Under the pieces are notes generated by a model. The model was not told the DNA's origin and searched no databases. It worked only from the letters and a program-made list of their open reading frames with translations. Both the position numbers and the translations under genes were made by a program. From positions 558,001 through 622,000 of the forward strand of contig NZ_CP084541.1 in assembly GCF_020410765.1 (NCBI RefSeq): a stretch of DNA of 64,000 nt. The letters are read 5' to 3'. This DNA comes from Streptomyces marincola (GTDB lineage Bacteria; Actinomycetota; Actinomycetes; Streptomycetales; Streptomycetaceae). Each line of letters starts with the position of its first letter. Positions within the stretch are counted from its first letter, which is position 1. Shown here in pieces: positions 8,375 through 18,671 of this stretch.

Positions 8375-9598
8375 TCATCGCTCTCCGCTCGCCGTGTCCA
8401 CGATGTCGAGAACGCCGGGCAGGGCCGTGAGGAACGCGTCGATCTCCGCGTCGCCGATGATCAGCGGCGGGGCGAGCCGCAGCACGTCGGGGGCGACGGC
8501 GTTCACCAGAAGTCCGGCGTCCTGAGCCGCCTGCTGCGCCTGGGGGGCGCGGGGCTCGGTGAGCACGATACCGAGCAGCAGCCCGGCGCCCCTGACCCGG
8601 TCGACCAAGGGGTGGCCCAGGCGCCAGATCCCGTCGCGCAGCCGCTCCCCGGCCTCCTTGACCCGCTGGAGCAGGTGCTCGGACTCGATGGTGTCGAGCA
8701 CGGCCAGGGCGGCGGCGCACGCGACCGGGTTGCCGCCGAAGGTGGAGCCGTGCCCGCCGGGCGCCAGCAGTTCTGCGGCGGCGCCGAACGCCAGCGTGGC
8801 GCCGATCGGCAGGCCGCCCCCGAGGCCCTTGGCGAGCGTGACCAGGTCGGGTTCCACGCCCTCCGCCTGCCCGGCGAACCAGTGCCCGGTCCGGCCGACG
8901 CCGGTCTGCACCTCGTCGAGGACGAGCAGGGTCCCGGTGGCCCCGGTGATCTCGCGCGCGGCGGTCAGGTAGCCCTCGGGCGGCACCACCACGCCGTTCT
9001 CGCCCTGGACGGGCTCGATGATCACCAGCGCCGTGCGTTCGGTGACCGCCGCGCGCAGGGCGTCGGCGTCACCGTAGGGGACGTGCGTGACCTCGCCGGG
9101 CAGCGGCCCGAACCCCTGCTGCTTCTTCGGCTGCCCGGTGAGCGCGAGCGCGCCCATGGTGCGGCCGTGGAAGCCCCCCTCGGTGGCCACCATGTGCGGG
9201 CGACCGGTGAGCCGGCCGATCTTGAACGCGGCCTCGACCGCCTCGGCGCCCGAGTTGGAGAAGAACACGCGGCCCGGCCGGCCCGCGAGCCCGAGCAGGC
9301 GTTCCGCCAGGGCGACCGGGGGCTCGGCGATGTAGAGGTTCGACACGTGGCCGAGGCGCGCGATCTGCTCCGAGACGGCCCGCACGACGGCCGGGTGGCC
9401 GGTGCCGAGCGAGCTGACGGCGATGCCGCCGACGAAGTCCAGGTAGGCGTTGCCGTCCGCGTCCCACAGCCGGGCGCCCTCGCCGTGGGTGAGGGCCAGC
9501 CGGGGGGTGCCGTAGTTGTCCATCAGCGCGCCGCGCCAGCGGGCGGCGAACGACGCGTTGCCGGCGGCCGGCGCGGGGTGGGCGGGTGCGTTGCTCAT
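8375..9598 (-). CDS. argD: Acetylornithine aminotransferase
   Basis: This PLP-dependent class III aminotransferase of 407 residues converts N-acetylglutamate semialdehyde to N-acetylornithine. Visible family blocks are FSNSGAEAVEAAFK (substrate/PLP phosphate region), VIIEPVQGENGV, LVLDEVQTGVGRTG (Asp binding PLP) and the Schiff-base lysine in VTLAKGLGGGLPIGA. The ATG at 9596-9598 overlaps the argB stop by 4 bp. It lies in the continuous argC-J-B-D-R operon. Confidence 0.97.
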   Translation of the reverse strand: MSNAPAHPAPAAGNASFAARWRGALMDNYGTPRLALTHGEGARLWDADGNAYLDFVGGIAVSSLGTGHPAVVRAVSEQIARLGHVSNLYIAEPPVALAERLLGLAGRPGRVFFSNSGAEAVEAAFKIGRLTGRPHMVATEGGFHGRTMGALALTGQPKKQQGFGPLPGEVTHVPYGDADALRAAVTERTALVIIEPVQGENGVVVPPEGYLTAAREITGATGTLLVLDEVQTGVGRTGHWFAGQAEGVEPDLVTLAKGLGGGLPIGATLAFGAAAELLAPGGHGSTFGGNPVACAAALAVLDTIESEHLLQRVKEAGERLRDGIWRLGHPLVDRVRGAGLLLGIVLTEPRAPQAQQAAQDAGLLVNAVAPDVLRLAPPLIIGDAEIDAFLTALPGVLDIVDTASGER

Positions 9599-10512
9599 GT
9601 CGGCTCTCCCTTGGCTGCCGCGTCGGGCACCACCATCGTTCCGATGCCCTCGTCCGTGAAGATCTCCAGCAGGATGGAGTGCTGGACCCGGCCGTCGATG
9701 ACGCGCGCGGTCCGCACGCCGTTGCGGACCGCGAAGAGGCAGCCCTCCATCTTCGGCACCATGCCGCTGGCCAGGTCGGGCAGCAGCTTCTCCAGCTGGC
9801 TCTCGGTGAGCCGGCTGATCACCTCGTCGCTCGCCGGCCAGTCGGCGTACAGGCCCTCGACGTCCGTCAGCACCATCAGGGTCTCCGCGCCGAGGGCGGC
9901 GGCCAGCGCGGCGGCGGCGGTGTCGGCGTTGACGTTGTAGACGCTCTCGTCGTCGGCGCTGCGGGCGATGGAGGAGATGACCGGGACGCGGCCGTCGTCG
10001 AGCAGCGCGCGGACGGCTCCTGTGTCCACCTCGGTGACGTCGCCGACGCGGCCGATGTCGACCCGCTCCCCGTCGACGTCGGCGTAGCGGCGCACCGCGG
10101 ACATCAGCCGGGCGTCCTCGCCCGTCATGCCGACGGCCAGCGGTCCGTGCCGGTTGAGCAGCCCGACCAGTTCGCGCTGGACCTGGCCGGCCAGCACCAT
10201 GCGCACCACGTCCATGGTCTCGGGGGTCGTCACCCTCAGACCGGCGCGGAACTCGGAGGTCAGGCCCAGCCGTTCCAGCTGCGCCGTGATCTGCGGTCCG
10301 CCGCCGTGCACGACGACGGGGCGCAGTCCCGCGTGCCTGAGGAACGCGACGTCCTGGGCGAACGCGGCCTTCAGGTCGTCGTCGACCATGGCGTTGCCGC
10401 CGAACTTGATGACGACGGTCTTGCCGTGGTGACGGGTCAGCCAGGGCAGGGCCTCGATGAGGATGCGCGCCTTGGGCAGCGCGGTGTGTTTGCGGGCGGG
10501 GGCGTGGGTCAT
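9595..10512 (-). CDS. argB: Acetylglutamate kinase
   Basis: ArgB phosphorylates N-acetylglutamate, the committed kinase step of the pathway. The 305-residue amino-acid-kinase-fold protein has VVIKFGGNAM near residues 33-42 and the glycine loop VVVHGGGPQI. It also has NVNADTAAAALA for substrate and nucleotide binding. The N-terminal extension before VVIKFGG (about 32 residues) resembles arginine-sensitive, hexameric ArgB enzymes, so feedback inhibition by arginine is likely (inference). It overlaps argJ and argD by 4 bp each. Confidence 0.97.
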   Translation of the reverse strand: MTHAPARKHTALPKARILIEALPWLTRHHGKTVVIKFGGNAMVDDDLKAAFAQDVAFLRHAGLRPVVVHGGGPQITAQLERLGLTSEFRAGLRVTTPETMDVVRMVLAGQVQRELVGLLNRHGPLAVGMTGEDARLMSAVRRYADVDGERVDIGRVGDVTEVDTGAVRALLDDGRVPVISSIARSADDESVYNVNADTAAAALAAALGAETLMVLTDVEGLYADWPASDEVISRLTESQLEKLLPDLASGMVPKMEGCLFAVRNGVRTARVIDGRVQHSILLEIFTDEGIGTMVVPDAAAKGEPT

Positions 10513-11657
10513 GAGGAGTAGGCGCTGTTCTCGTGGACGTAGTCGGCGGTGAGGTCGTTGGTCCAGACGACGACCGACGCGTCGCCCGCGCCGAGGTCGG
10601 CGGTGATCGTGACCTCGCGGTAGCGCATGTCGACCAGGGAGCGGTCCTCGCCGATGGAGCCGTCACGGCAGACCCAGACCCCGTTGATCGCGACGGCGAG
10701 CCGGTCGGGCTCGAACGCGGCCGAGGTGGTGCCGACGGCCGCGAGCACCCGGCCCCAGTTGGGGTCCTCGCCGTGGACCGCGCACTTCAGGAGGTTGTTG
10801 CGGGCGATGGAGCGGGCCGCCTCCAGGGCGTCGTCCTCGGTGGCCGCGCCGACGACCTCGACGCGGATGTCCTTGGACGCGCCTTCCGCGTCCTTGACGA
10901 GCTGGAGCGCGAGGTCCGCGCAGACGGCGCGCACGGCCTCGGCGAACTCGGCCTCGTCCGGCGTGACGCCGGCGGCGCCCGAGGCCAGCAGCAGCACCGT
11001 GTCGTTGGTGGACATGCAGCCGTCGGAGTCGACGCGGTCGAAGGTGGTGCGGGTGGCGGCGCGCAGCGCGCGGTCGAGCGCGGGCGCCTCCACGTCGGCG
11101 TCGGTGGTGAGCACGACCAGCATGGTCGCCAGGCCGGGGGCGAGCATGCCCGCGCCCTTGGCCATGCCGCCGACGCGCCAGCCCTCGCCCTCGACGACGG
11201 CGGTCTTGTGCACGGTGTCGGTCGTCATGATGGCGAGCGCGGCGCGCTCACCGCCGTGCGCGGTCAGCTCGGCGGCGGCGGTGCCGACCCCGGCGAGCAG
11301 CTTCTCGGTCGGCAGCCTGGTGCCGATCAGGCCGGTGGAGGCCACGGCCACCTCGGCCGCGTTCAGTCCGAGCACGTCGGCGGCGCGTTCCGCGGTGGCG
11401 TGGGTGTCCTGGAAGCCGAGCGGGCCCGTGCAGGCGTTGGCGCCGCCTGAGTTGAGCACGACGGCCGTCACGCTGCCGCCCTTGAGCACCTGCTCCGACC
11501 ACAGGACGGGGGCGGCCTTGACACGGTTGCTGGTGAACACGCCGGCCGCCGCGGAGCGCGGCCCCTGGTTGACGACGAGGGCCAGGTCGAGGCCGCTGTC
11601 CTTGATGCCTGCGGCGACACCGGCCGCGGTGAATCCCTGTGCTGCGGTCACGCTCAC
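10509..11657 (-). CDS. argJ: Bifunctional glutamate N-acetyltransferase / ornithine acetyltransferase
   Basis: ArgJ transfers the acetyl group from N-acetylornithine to glutamate, recycling acetyl in the cyclic arginine pathway. The 382-residue protein has the self-cleavage site motif KGAGMLAPGLATMLVVLTTDA, in which the threonine following MLVVL becomes the N-terminal nucleophile of the beta subunit. Oxyanion-hole residues are near LIGTRLP. The frame is open much further upstream, but GTG 11655-11657 overlaps the argC stop (GTGA) and gives the family N-terminus (SVTAAQGFTAAGVAAGIK). Confidence 0.96.
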   Translation of the reverse strand: MSVTAAQGFTAAGVAAGIKDSGLDLALVVNQGPRSAAAGVFTSNRVKAAPVLWSEQVLKGGSVTAVVLNSGGANACTGPLGFQDTHATAERAADVLGLNAAEVAVASTGLIGTRLPTEKLLAGVGTAAAELTAHGGERAALAIMTTDTVHKTAVVEGEGWRVGGMAKGAGMLAPGLATMLVVLTTDADVEAPALDRALRAATRTTFDRVDSDGCMSTNDTVLLLASGAAGVTPDEAEFAEAVRAVCADLALQLVKDAEGASKDIRVEVVGAATEDDALEAARSIARNNLLKCAVHGEDPNWGRVLAAVGTTSAAFEPDRLAVAINGVWVCRDGSIGEDRSLVDMRYREVTITADLGAGDASVVVWTNDLTADYVHENSAYSS

Positions 11658-12682
11658 GGCGCCACTCCGATCGTCGAGAGGCCCAGTTCCTCCGGGAGGC
11701 CCAGGGCGAGGTTCATGCTCTGCACCGCGCCGCCCGCGGTGCCCTTGGTGAGGTTGTCGACGGCGCTGATCGCGATGACGCGCCCGGCGGCCTCGTCGAG
11801 GGCGACCTGGACCGCGACCGCGTTGGAGCCGGCGACGGCGGCCGTGCTGGGCCACTGCCCCTCGGGCAGCAGCCGGACGAACGGCTCGGCGGCCAGCGCC
11901 CGTTCGTAGGTCTCCCGCAGCCGGGCCGCGGTGACGCCGGGGCGCGCCGCGGCCGAGCAGGTGGCGAGGATGCCGCGGGGCATGGGGGCGAGCATCGGGG
12001 TGAACGAGACGGACACCCGCTCCCCCGCGACGCCGGAGAGGTTCTGGATCATCTCGGGCGTGTGGCGGTGCGTGCCGCCGACGCCGTAGGGGCTCATGGA
12101 CCCCATGACCTCGCTGCCGAGCAGGTGGGTCTTGAGGGAGCGCCCCGCGCCCGAGGTGCCGCTCGCGGCGACGACGACGGCCTCGGGCTCGACGAGGCGG
12201 GCGGCGTAGGCGGGGAACAGGGCCAGGGTCACGGCCGTCGGGTAGCAGCCGGGGACCGCGACGCGCCGGGCGCCCTTGAGCGCGTCCCGCGCGCCGGGCA
12301 GCTCGGGCAGCCCGTAGGGCCAGGTCCCCGCGTGCGGGGAACCGTAGAACCGTTCCCAGTCGGCCGCGTCGGACAGCCTGAAGTCGGCGCCGCAGTCGAT
12401 GACCAGCGTCTCGTCCCCGAGCTGCGCCGCGAGGGCCCCGGACTGCCCGTGCGGCAGGGCGAGGAACACGACGTCGTGTCCGGCCAGGGACTCGGCCGAG
12501 GTCGGCGCCAGCACCCGGTCGGCCAACGGCCCCAGCTGCGGCTGGAGCGCCCCGAGGGGCTGTCCCGCGTTGGCATGACCGGTCAGCGCCCCGATCTCGA
12601 CCTCGGGGTGTCCCAGGAGCAGCCGCAGGAGTTCCCCTCCCGCGTAGCCACTCGCTCCCGCCACCGCAGCTCGCACGACCAT
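11654..12682 (-). CDS. argC: N-acetyl-gamma-glutamyl-phosphate reductase
   Basis: ArgC reduces N-acetylglutamyl phosphate to the semialdehyde with NADPH. The 342-residue protein starts with VVRAAVAGASGYAGGELLRLL, the glycine-rich NADP-binding loop. The catalytic cysteine is in RVAVPGCYPTAV, and a conserved histidine lies in the later GTHRHTPEM block. ATG 12682 is chosen over an upstream GTG/TTG in frame because GGAGG lies just before it and because the upstream sequence is the operator. First gene of the overlapping argCJBDR operon. Confidence 0.97.
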   Translation of the reverse strand: MVVRAAVAGASGYAGGELLRLLLGHPEVEIGALTGHANAGQPLGALQPQLGPLADRVLAPTSAESLAGHDVVFLALPHGQSGALAAQLGDETLVIDCGADFRLSDAADWERFYGSPHAGTWPYGLPELPGARDALKGARRVAVPGCYPTAVTLALFPAYAARLVEPEAVVVAASGTSGAGRSLKTHLLGSEVMGSMSPYGVGGTHRHTPEMIQNLSGVAGERVSVSFTPMLAPMPRGILATCSAAARPGVTAARLRETYERALAAEPFVRLLPEGQWPSTAAVAGSNAVAVQVALDEAAGRVIAISAVDNLTKGTAGGAVQSMNLALGLPEELGLSTIGVAP

Positions 12683-12710
12683 CGCCTCCTCAAGAGTGAG
12701 TAGCATGACT

Positions 12711-12735
12711 ATACGCAGCACGGCAGTTTTATGCA
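12711..12735. promoter_or_regulatory. Putative ArgR operator of argCJBDR
   Basis: ATACGC at 12711-12716 and TATGCA at 12730-12735 are 19 bp apart (start to start). This is the same pair at the same spacing as in the argG promoter. It lies 29-53 bp upstream of the argC start. The flanking CTATACGCA and TTATGCAAT give an AT-rich, roughly palindromic site in otherwise very GC-rich DNA. Confidence 0.7.
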
Positions 12736-12817
12736 ATGGTGCCCGGGTGGGAGACGCCCGGCGCGGCCGGCCGGTCAGGCGCGAGCGCGCCCCGGGGAAC
12801 GCCCCGGGGCGGGTGCG

Positions 12818-13402
12818 TCACCGGGGCAGGAGGACGCCGTTGACGGCGATGTCCAGCAGCCTGTTCGCCCGGCCTTCGTCGTCATCGCGCTGCTCGGCGG
12901 CGAGCGACAGCGCGCTGACCAGCGCGAGCAGGTCCTCGACGCGCACACCGGGGCGCGCCGCGCCCGCCCGCTGCGCGCGGTCCAGGAGTTCTCCGGCCGC
13001 GGCCGTGATCATCGCCTGGCAGTCGTCGTTCCGCTTCAGGAGGTCGGCGTCAGGACCGTCGCGGAGCAGCGAGGACACGAGTCCGTGGCTGGCCGCCGCG
13101 TAGACGTTGAGGTCGCCGAGCCAGGCGACGAGCGCGTCACCCGGCTCCCTCCGGTCGGCGTGCTCCCCGGCCTTGGCGCAGAGCGCCTCGACGCGGTCGT
13201 GGAAGACCACGTCGAGCAGGGAGCGCCGGGTGGGGAAGTGCCGGTGCAGCGTCGCGGACCCCACCCCGGCACGGCGGGCGATCTCCTCCAGCGAGGCGCG
13301 GGCGCCGTCCGCGGCGAACACCTCCTGGGCCGCGGCGACGATGCGGTCGCGGTTGCGCCGGGCGTCCGCGCGCATGGGGCGCCGCCGGGCGGGCTCGGCC
13401 AC
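12818..13402 (-). CDS. TetR-family transcriptional regulator
   Basis: The 194-residue TetR/AcrR-type repressor has an N-terminal helix-turn-helix (IVAAAQEVFAADGARASLEEIARRAGVGSATLHRHF, written here only to show the motif order: LEEIARRAGV then SATLHRHFP) at about residues 20-60, followed by a helical ligand domain ending in LLDIAVNGVLLPR. The GTG start at 13402 has AGGAGG five bases upstream. It is divergent from the MDR oxidoreductase, with a perfect palindrome between them, and probably represses that gene and itself. The ligand is unknown. Confidence 0.9.
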   Translation of the reverse strand: MAEPARRRPMRADARRNRDRIVAAAQEVFAADGARASLEEIARRAGVGSATLHRHFPTRRSLLDVVFHDRVEALCAKAGEHADRREPGDALVAWLGDLNVYAAASHGLVSSLLRDGPDADLLKRNDDCQAMITAAAGELLDRAQRAGAARPGVRVEDLLALVSALSLAAEQRDDDEGRANRLLDIAVNGVLLPR

Positions 13403-13458
13403 GCTGGCCTCCTGCGGTGTGCGAAATGGGGCGCCTCTCCGGTTACTGTAGCCGAAGG

Positions 13459-13481
13459 AAAGTGGGGTGCCACCCCACTTT
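13459..13481. promoter_or_regulatory. TetR operator candidate: 23-bp perfect palindrome
   Basis: AAAGTGGGGTG (13459-13469), a single central C, and CACCCCACTTT (13471-13481) form a perfect 11+1+11 palindrome in the 103-bp gap between the divergent TetR and MDR genes. Its right arm ends 24 bp before the MDR ATG, so a bound repressor would cover the promoter/leader. Size and symmetry suit a TetR dimer or pair of dimers. Confidence 0.75.
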
Positions 13482-13505
13482 TGCCGAGAGTGAGGGGAGC
13501 ACGCC

Positions 13506-14468
13506 ATGCGTGCCGTGCAGTACGACCGTTTCGGCCCGCCCGAGGTGCTACGCGTCGACGAGGTGCCCGTCCCGCGGCCGGGCCGTGGAGAGGTGCTCGT
13601 CGAGGTCCGCGCCGCCAGCGTGGACGCGGGGGAGATCGCCTTCCGCTCGGGCCGGCTGCGGAGGGTCAGCCGGGCGGGATTCCCTCGCCGCACGGGCGGC
13701 GACTTCACCGGCCGCGTCTCGGCGGTCGGGCCCGGTGTCCGGACCTGGCGGGCCGGGGACGCGGTGTGGGGACTCATGCCCCACTTCGCCTTCGGCTCCA
13801 TGGCCGACTACGTCTCCGTTCCCCAGGAGCGGCTGGCCCGGGCACCGGAGAACCTGAGCCTCCTCGAAGCCGCCGCGCTTCCCGTCTCGGGCACCACCGC
13901 GCTGACCGCGCTGACCGACAAGGCGCGGCTCGCCTCCGGGGAACGGCTCCTGGTCCGCGGTGCGACCGGAGGCGTCGGCAGCATCGCGGTCCAGTTGGGG
14001 AAGGCCATCGGCGCCCACGTCACCGCCCTCGCCTCGGCCGGCAACCTGGCCTGGGTCACCGCGCTCGGAGCCGACGAGGCACGCGACTACCGCACCACGC
14101 GGCCCGAGGACCTGGAGCGGTTCGACGTGATCCTCGATGTCGTGGGCACCGATCTGCGCGCCTATCGGGCGCGGCTGACGCGCAGGGGGCGCATGGTGGC
14201 CCTCGCCTTCGACCCCGACCGCTTGCTCACCTCCATCCTCGCGTCCGGAGCGCGGGCAGCCGTCGCACCGCGGCGGTTCAAGCTCTTCAGCAACAACCCT
14301 TCGGCGGACCGGATAGCGGAACTGACCCGCCTCGCCGAGGCGGGGAGCGTCCGGCCGGTGGTCGACTCGGTCTTCCCCGCGACCGGTGTCGCGGAGGCGC
14401 ACAGAAGACTCGAAGCCGGCGGCGTCCGGGGGAAGTACCTGATCGACATGGAACGCGGACGCCCGTAG
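13506..14468 (+). CDS. MDR-family NAD(P)-dependent alcohol dehydrogenase / quinone oxidoreductase
   Basis: The 320-residue zinc-independent medium-chain dehydrogenase/reductase has a GroES-like N-terminal domain (MRAVQYDRFGPPEVLRV). It is followed by a Rossmann domain with the nucleotide loop RGATGGVGSIAVQLGKA (about 153-169). Members reduce quinones or alpha,beta-unsaturated carbonyls with NADPH. No structural zinc cysteines are visible. ATG 13506 is preceded by GGGGAG. It is controlled most likely by the divergent TetR through the palindrome at 13459-13481, suggesting a response to an electrophile or quinone (inference). Confidence 0.88.
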   Translation: MRAVQYDRFGPPEVLRVDEVPVPRPGRGEVLVEVRAASVDAGEIAFRSGRLRRVSRAGFPRRTGGDFTGRVSAVGPGVRTWRAGDAVWGLMPHFAFGSMADYVSVPQERLARAPENLSLLEAAALPVSGTTALTALTDKARLASGERLLVRGATGGVGSIAVQLGKAIGAHVTALASAGNLAWVTALGADEARDYRTTRPEDLERFDVILDVVGTDLRAYRARLTRRGRMVALAFDPDRLLTSILASGARAAVAPRRFKLFSNNPSADRIAELTRLAEAGSVRPVVDSVFPATGVAEAHRRLEAGGVRGKYLIDMERGRP

Positions 14469-14507
14469 CCGCACCGGACGCCGGAGCGCGGCGGCGCCGC
14501 CGCCCCG

Positions 14508-15056
14508 TCAGCCTCCGCTTCCCGGCCGGTCCACGCGGTAGAGGTAGTGGGCCCGGTCGTCGACCGGGTTGTCCGGCTCCAGTTCCCCGGCGCCGACCCG
14601 GCGCAGCCCCGCGCGCTCCAAGGCGCGCCACGAAGCGCGATTGGCCGCCACCACGGGAACGAGGACGCACGGGGCGGCCGGGTGCTCGGTCCACGTCCGC
14701 TCGACGACGGAGCGGAGCATCGCCGTTCCGACGCCCCGGCCGGTGTCCTCGGGCGCGCCGATCAGGTAGTCGATGGTCATCGCGCCGTCGGGCACCGGGA
14801 CGACGGCCGCCAACTCGGCCAGGTACTCGGGGTAGTCGCACAGGCGTGAACGCTGCACCAGGCCGACCGGGCGGCCGTCGAGGAACGCGAGGAGGTCCTC
14901 GGAGGGCTCCTCCCCCCGCGCCGCGGGGCCGAAGTCGCGCGCCACCGCCGCCGCCGAGGTCTCGTGGTTCCACCAGCGCCGCACGTGGGCCTGCTCCAGC
15001 CATGACCGCAGCAGCGGGAAGTCCCGTTCCCCGATCCGACGCCACGTGAACACCAC
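14508..15056 (-). CDS. GNAT-family acetyltransferase (AAC(6')-like)
   Basis: The 182-residue protein begins VVFTWRRIGERDFPLLRSWL. It contains VRRWWNHE and a long GNAT core, IDYLIGAPEDTGRGVGTAMLRSVVE, with the acetyl-CoA loop (GRGVGT). The arrangement resembles AAC(6')-type aminoglycoside acetyltransferases and IucB/RimJ-like siderophore acyltransferases, but the substrate cannot be told from sequence. Two adjacent GTG codons (15056 and 15053) follow a GAAGGGGG site; either could start translation. It converges on the MDR gene with a small GC palindrome at 14488-14503 between them. Confidence 0.8.
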   Translation of the reverse strand: MVFTWRRIGERDFPLLRSWLEQAHVRRWWNHETSAAAVARDFGPAARGEEPSEDLLAFLDGRPVGLVQRSRLCDYPEYLAELAAVVPVPDGAMTIDYLIGAPEDTGRGVGTAMLRSVVERTWTEHPAAPCVLVPVVAANRASWRALERAGLRRVGAGELEPDNPVDDRAHYLYRVDRPGSGG

Positions 15057-15220
15057 AAGCCCCCTTCTGCAACGGCCGCGCGCCTGCGCACGCCCCCTGG
15101 CGGAGGTTACGCGCCTGGGCCGGTCCCGGGCGCACGCGGGTCCCGGCCGCACCGCCGCAGCGGGCCGCACCGCAGCGGGCCGCCTTGGGCACGCGCGGCG
15201 CGCCGTGGCACGATCGCCGG

Positions 15221-15661
15221 GTGACCAGCAGACCGACCGAGGCGCGGCTGCGCGACCTCGCCGCACTGCGGCGCGTCCGCGACCGCATCGACCGGGAGTA
15301 CGCGCAGCCGCTGGACGTGGAGGCCCTCGCCCGCGGCGCGCACATGTCGGCCGGGCACCTCAGCCGCGCGTTCCGGCGCGCCTACGGCGAGTCGCCGTAC
15401 GGCTACCTGATGACGCGGCGCATCGAGCGCGCGATGGCGCTGCTGCGGCGCGGCGACCTCAGCGTCACCGAGGTCTGCTTCACCGTCGGCTGCTCCTCGC
15501 TCGGCACCTTCAGCACCCGGTTCACCGAGCTGGTCGGGATGCCGCCGAGCGCCTACCGGCGCCGGGCGGCCCGGGCGACGGCAGGCATCCCGTCGTGCGT
15601 GGCGAAGCAGGTGACCCGACCGGTCAGGAATCGAGAAGCGCAGGTGGCGGGCCGCGCCTAA
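15221..15661 (+). CDS. AraC-type transcriptional regulator without sensor domain
   Basis: The 146-residue protein is essentially the AraC DNA-binding domain alone. It has two helix-turn-helix units (DVEALARGAHMSAGHLSRAFRRAYGESP and the VTEVCFTVGCSSLGTFSTRFTELVGMPPSAYRR block). It lacks the usual cupin or other ligand domain. GTG 15221 is used because the preceding in-frame residues are not conserved; no strong ribosome site is present, so initiation may be leaderless. It lies 10 bp before the VOC gene, which overlaps the UvrA-like gene, suggesting one three-gene transcript with a small regulator first. Confidence 0.87.
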   Translation: MTSRPTEARLRDLAALRRVRDRIDREYAQPLDVEALARGAHMSAGHLSRAFRRAYGESPYGYLMTRRIERAMALLRRGDLSVTEVCFTVGCSSLGTFSTRFTELVGMPPSAYRRRAARATAGIPSCVAKQVTRPVRNREAQVAGRA

Positions 15662-15671
15662 CGTGGCCGCC

Positions 15672-16090
15672 ATGGACGTCACCATTCACGCCAGTTTCCT
15701 CCCGCACGACGACCCGGACGCCTCGCTCGCCTTCTACCGCGACCTCCTCGGTTTCGAGGTGCGCGACGACGTCGGCTACGACGGCATGCGCTGGATCACC
15801 GTCGGTCCCCCCGGCCGGCCCGGCACCTCGATCGTCCTGCAACCGCCCGCGGCCGACCCGGGCATCACCGAGGAGGAACGGCGCACCATCGTCGAGATGA
15901 TGGCCAAGGGCACCTACGCCGGCATCCTCCTGGCGGCCACCGACCTCGACGGCGTCTTCGAACGCCTGCGGGCCGGGGGCGCCGAGATCGTGCAGGAGCC
16001 CGCCGAGCAGCCGTACGGCGTGCGCGACTGCGCCGTCCGCGACCCCGCGGGCAACCTGGTCCGCCTCCAGGAGCCGCGCCGGGACGCCCG

Positions 16091-16094
<4 letters not shown>
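15672..16094 (+). CDS. VOC-family protein (glyoxalase/bleomycin-resistance fold)
   Basis: The 140-residue protein has paired beta-alpha-beta-beta-beta units. The first, DVTIHASFLPHDDPDASLAFYRDLLGFEVRD (start of the fold; FYRDLLGF is the hallmark), is followed by a C-terminal VRDPAGNLVRLQEP motif. Members act as metal-dependent glyoxalases or dioxygenases, or as drug-binding resistance proteins. The metal ligand pattern is incomplete to the eye, so a binding role is possible. ATG 15672 matches the family start better than GTG 15663. Its stop overlaps the UvrA-like GTG (GTGA, 16091-16094). Confidence 0.88.
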
Positions 16095-18484
<2,390 letters not shown>

Positions 18485-18507
18485 CGGCCGGGCCCGGCAC
18501 CCGGCCG
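18485..18507 (+). terminator. GC hairpin after the UvrA-like gene
   Basis: CGGCCGGG (18485-18492) and CCCGGCCG (18500-18507) form an 8-bp perfect stem with a 7-base loop immediately after the TGA of the UvrA-like gene. No U-tract follows. Probable intrinsic terminator of the AraC-VOC-UvrA unit. Confidence 0.45.
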
Positions 18508-18671
18508 CGCCCGCCGTTCGGGGCGACCGCGGCCCGGCGGCGGGCGCCCCGCCAACGGGCCGCGCCCGCCTTGACGGTCCCGGGCGGCGTTCGTAGGTTC
18601 CGGTTCCGAGCGTCGTTTCTCCTCCCCGGCCCGCGCGCCCGCGCCCGGCCGCCCTCGTGTGAAGGAGCGCC

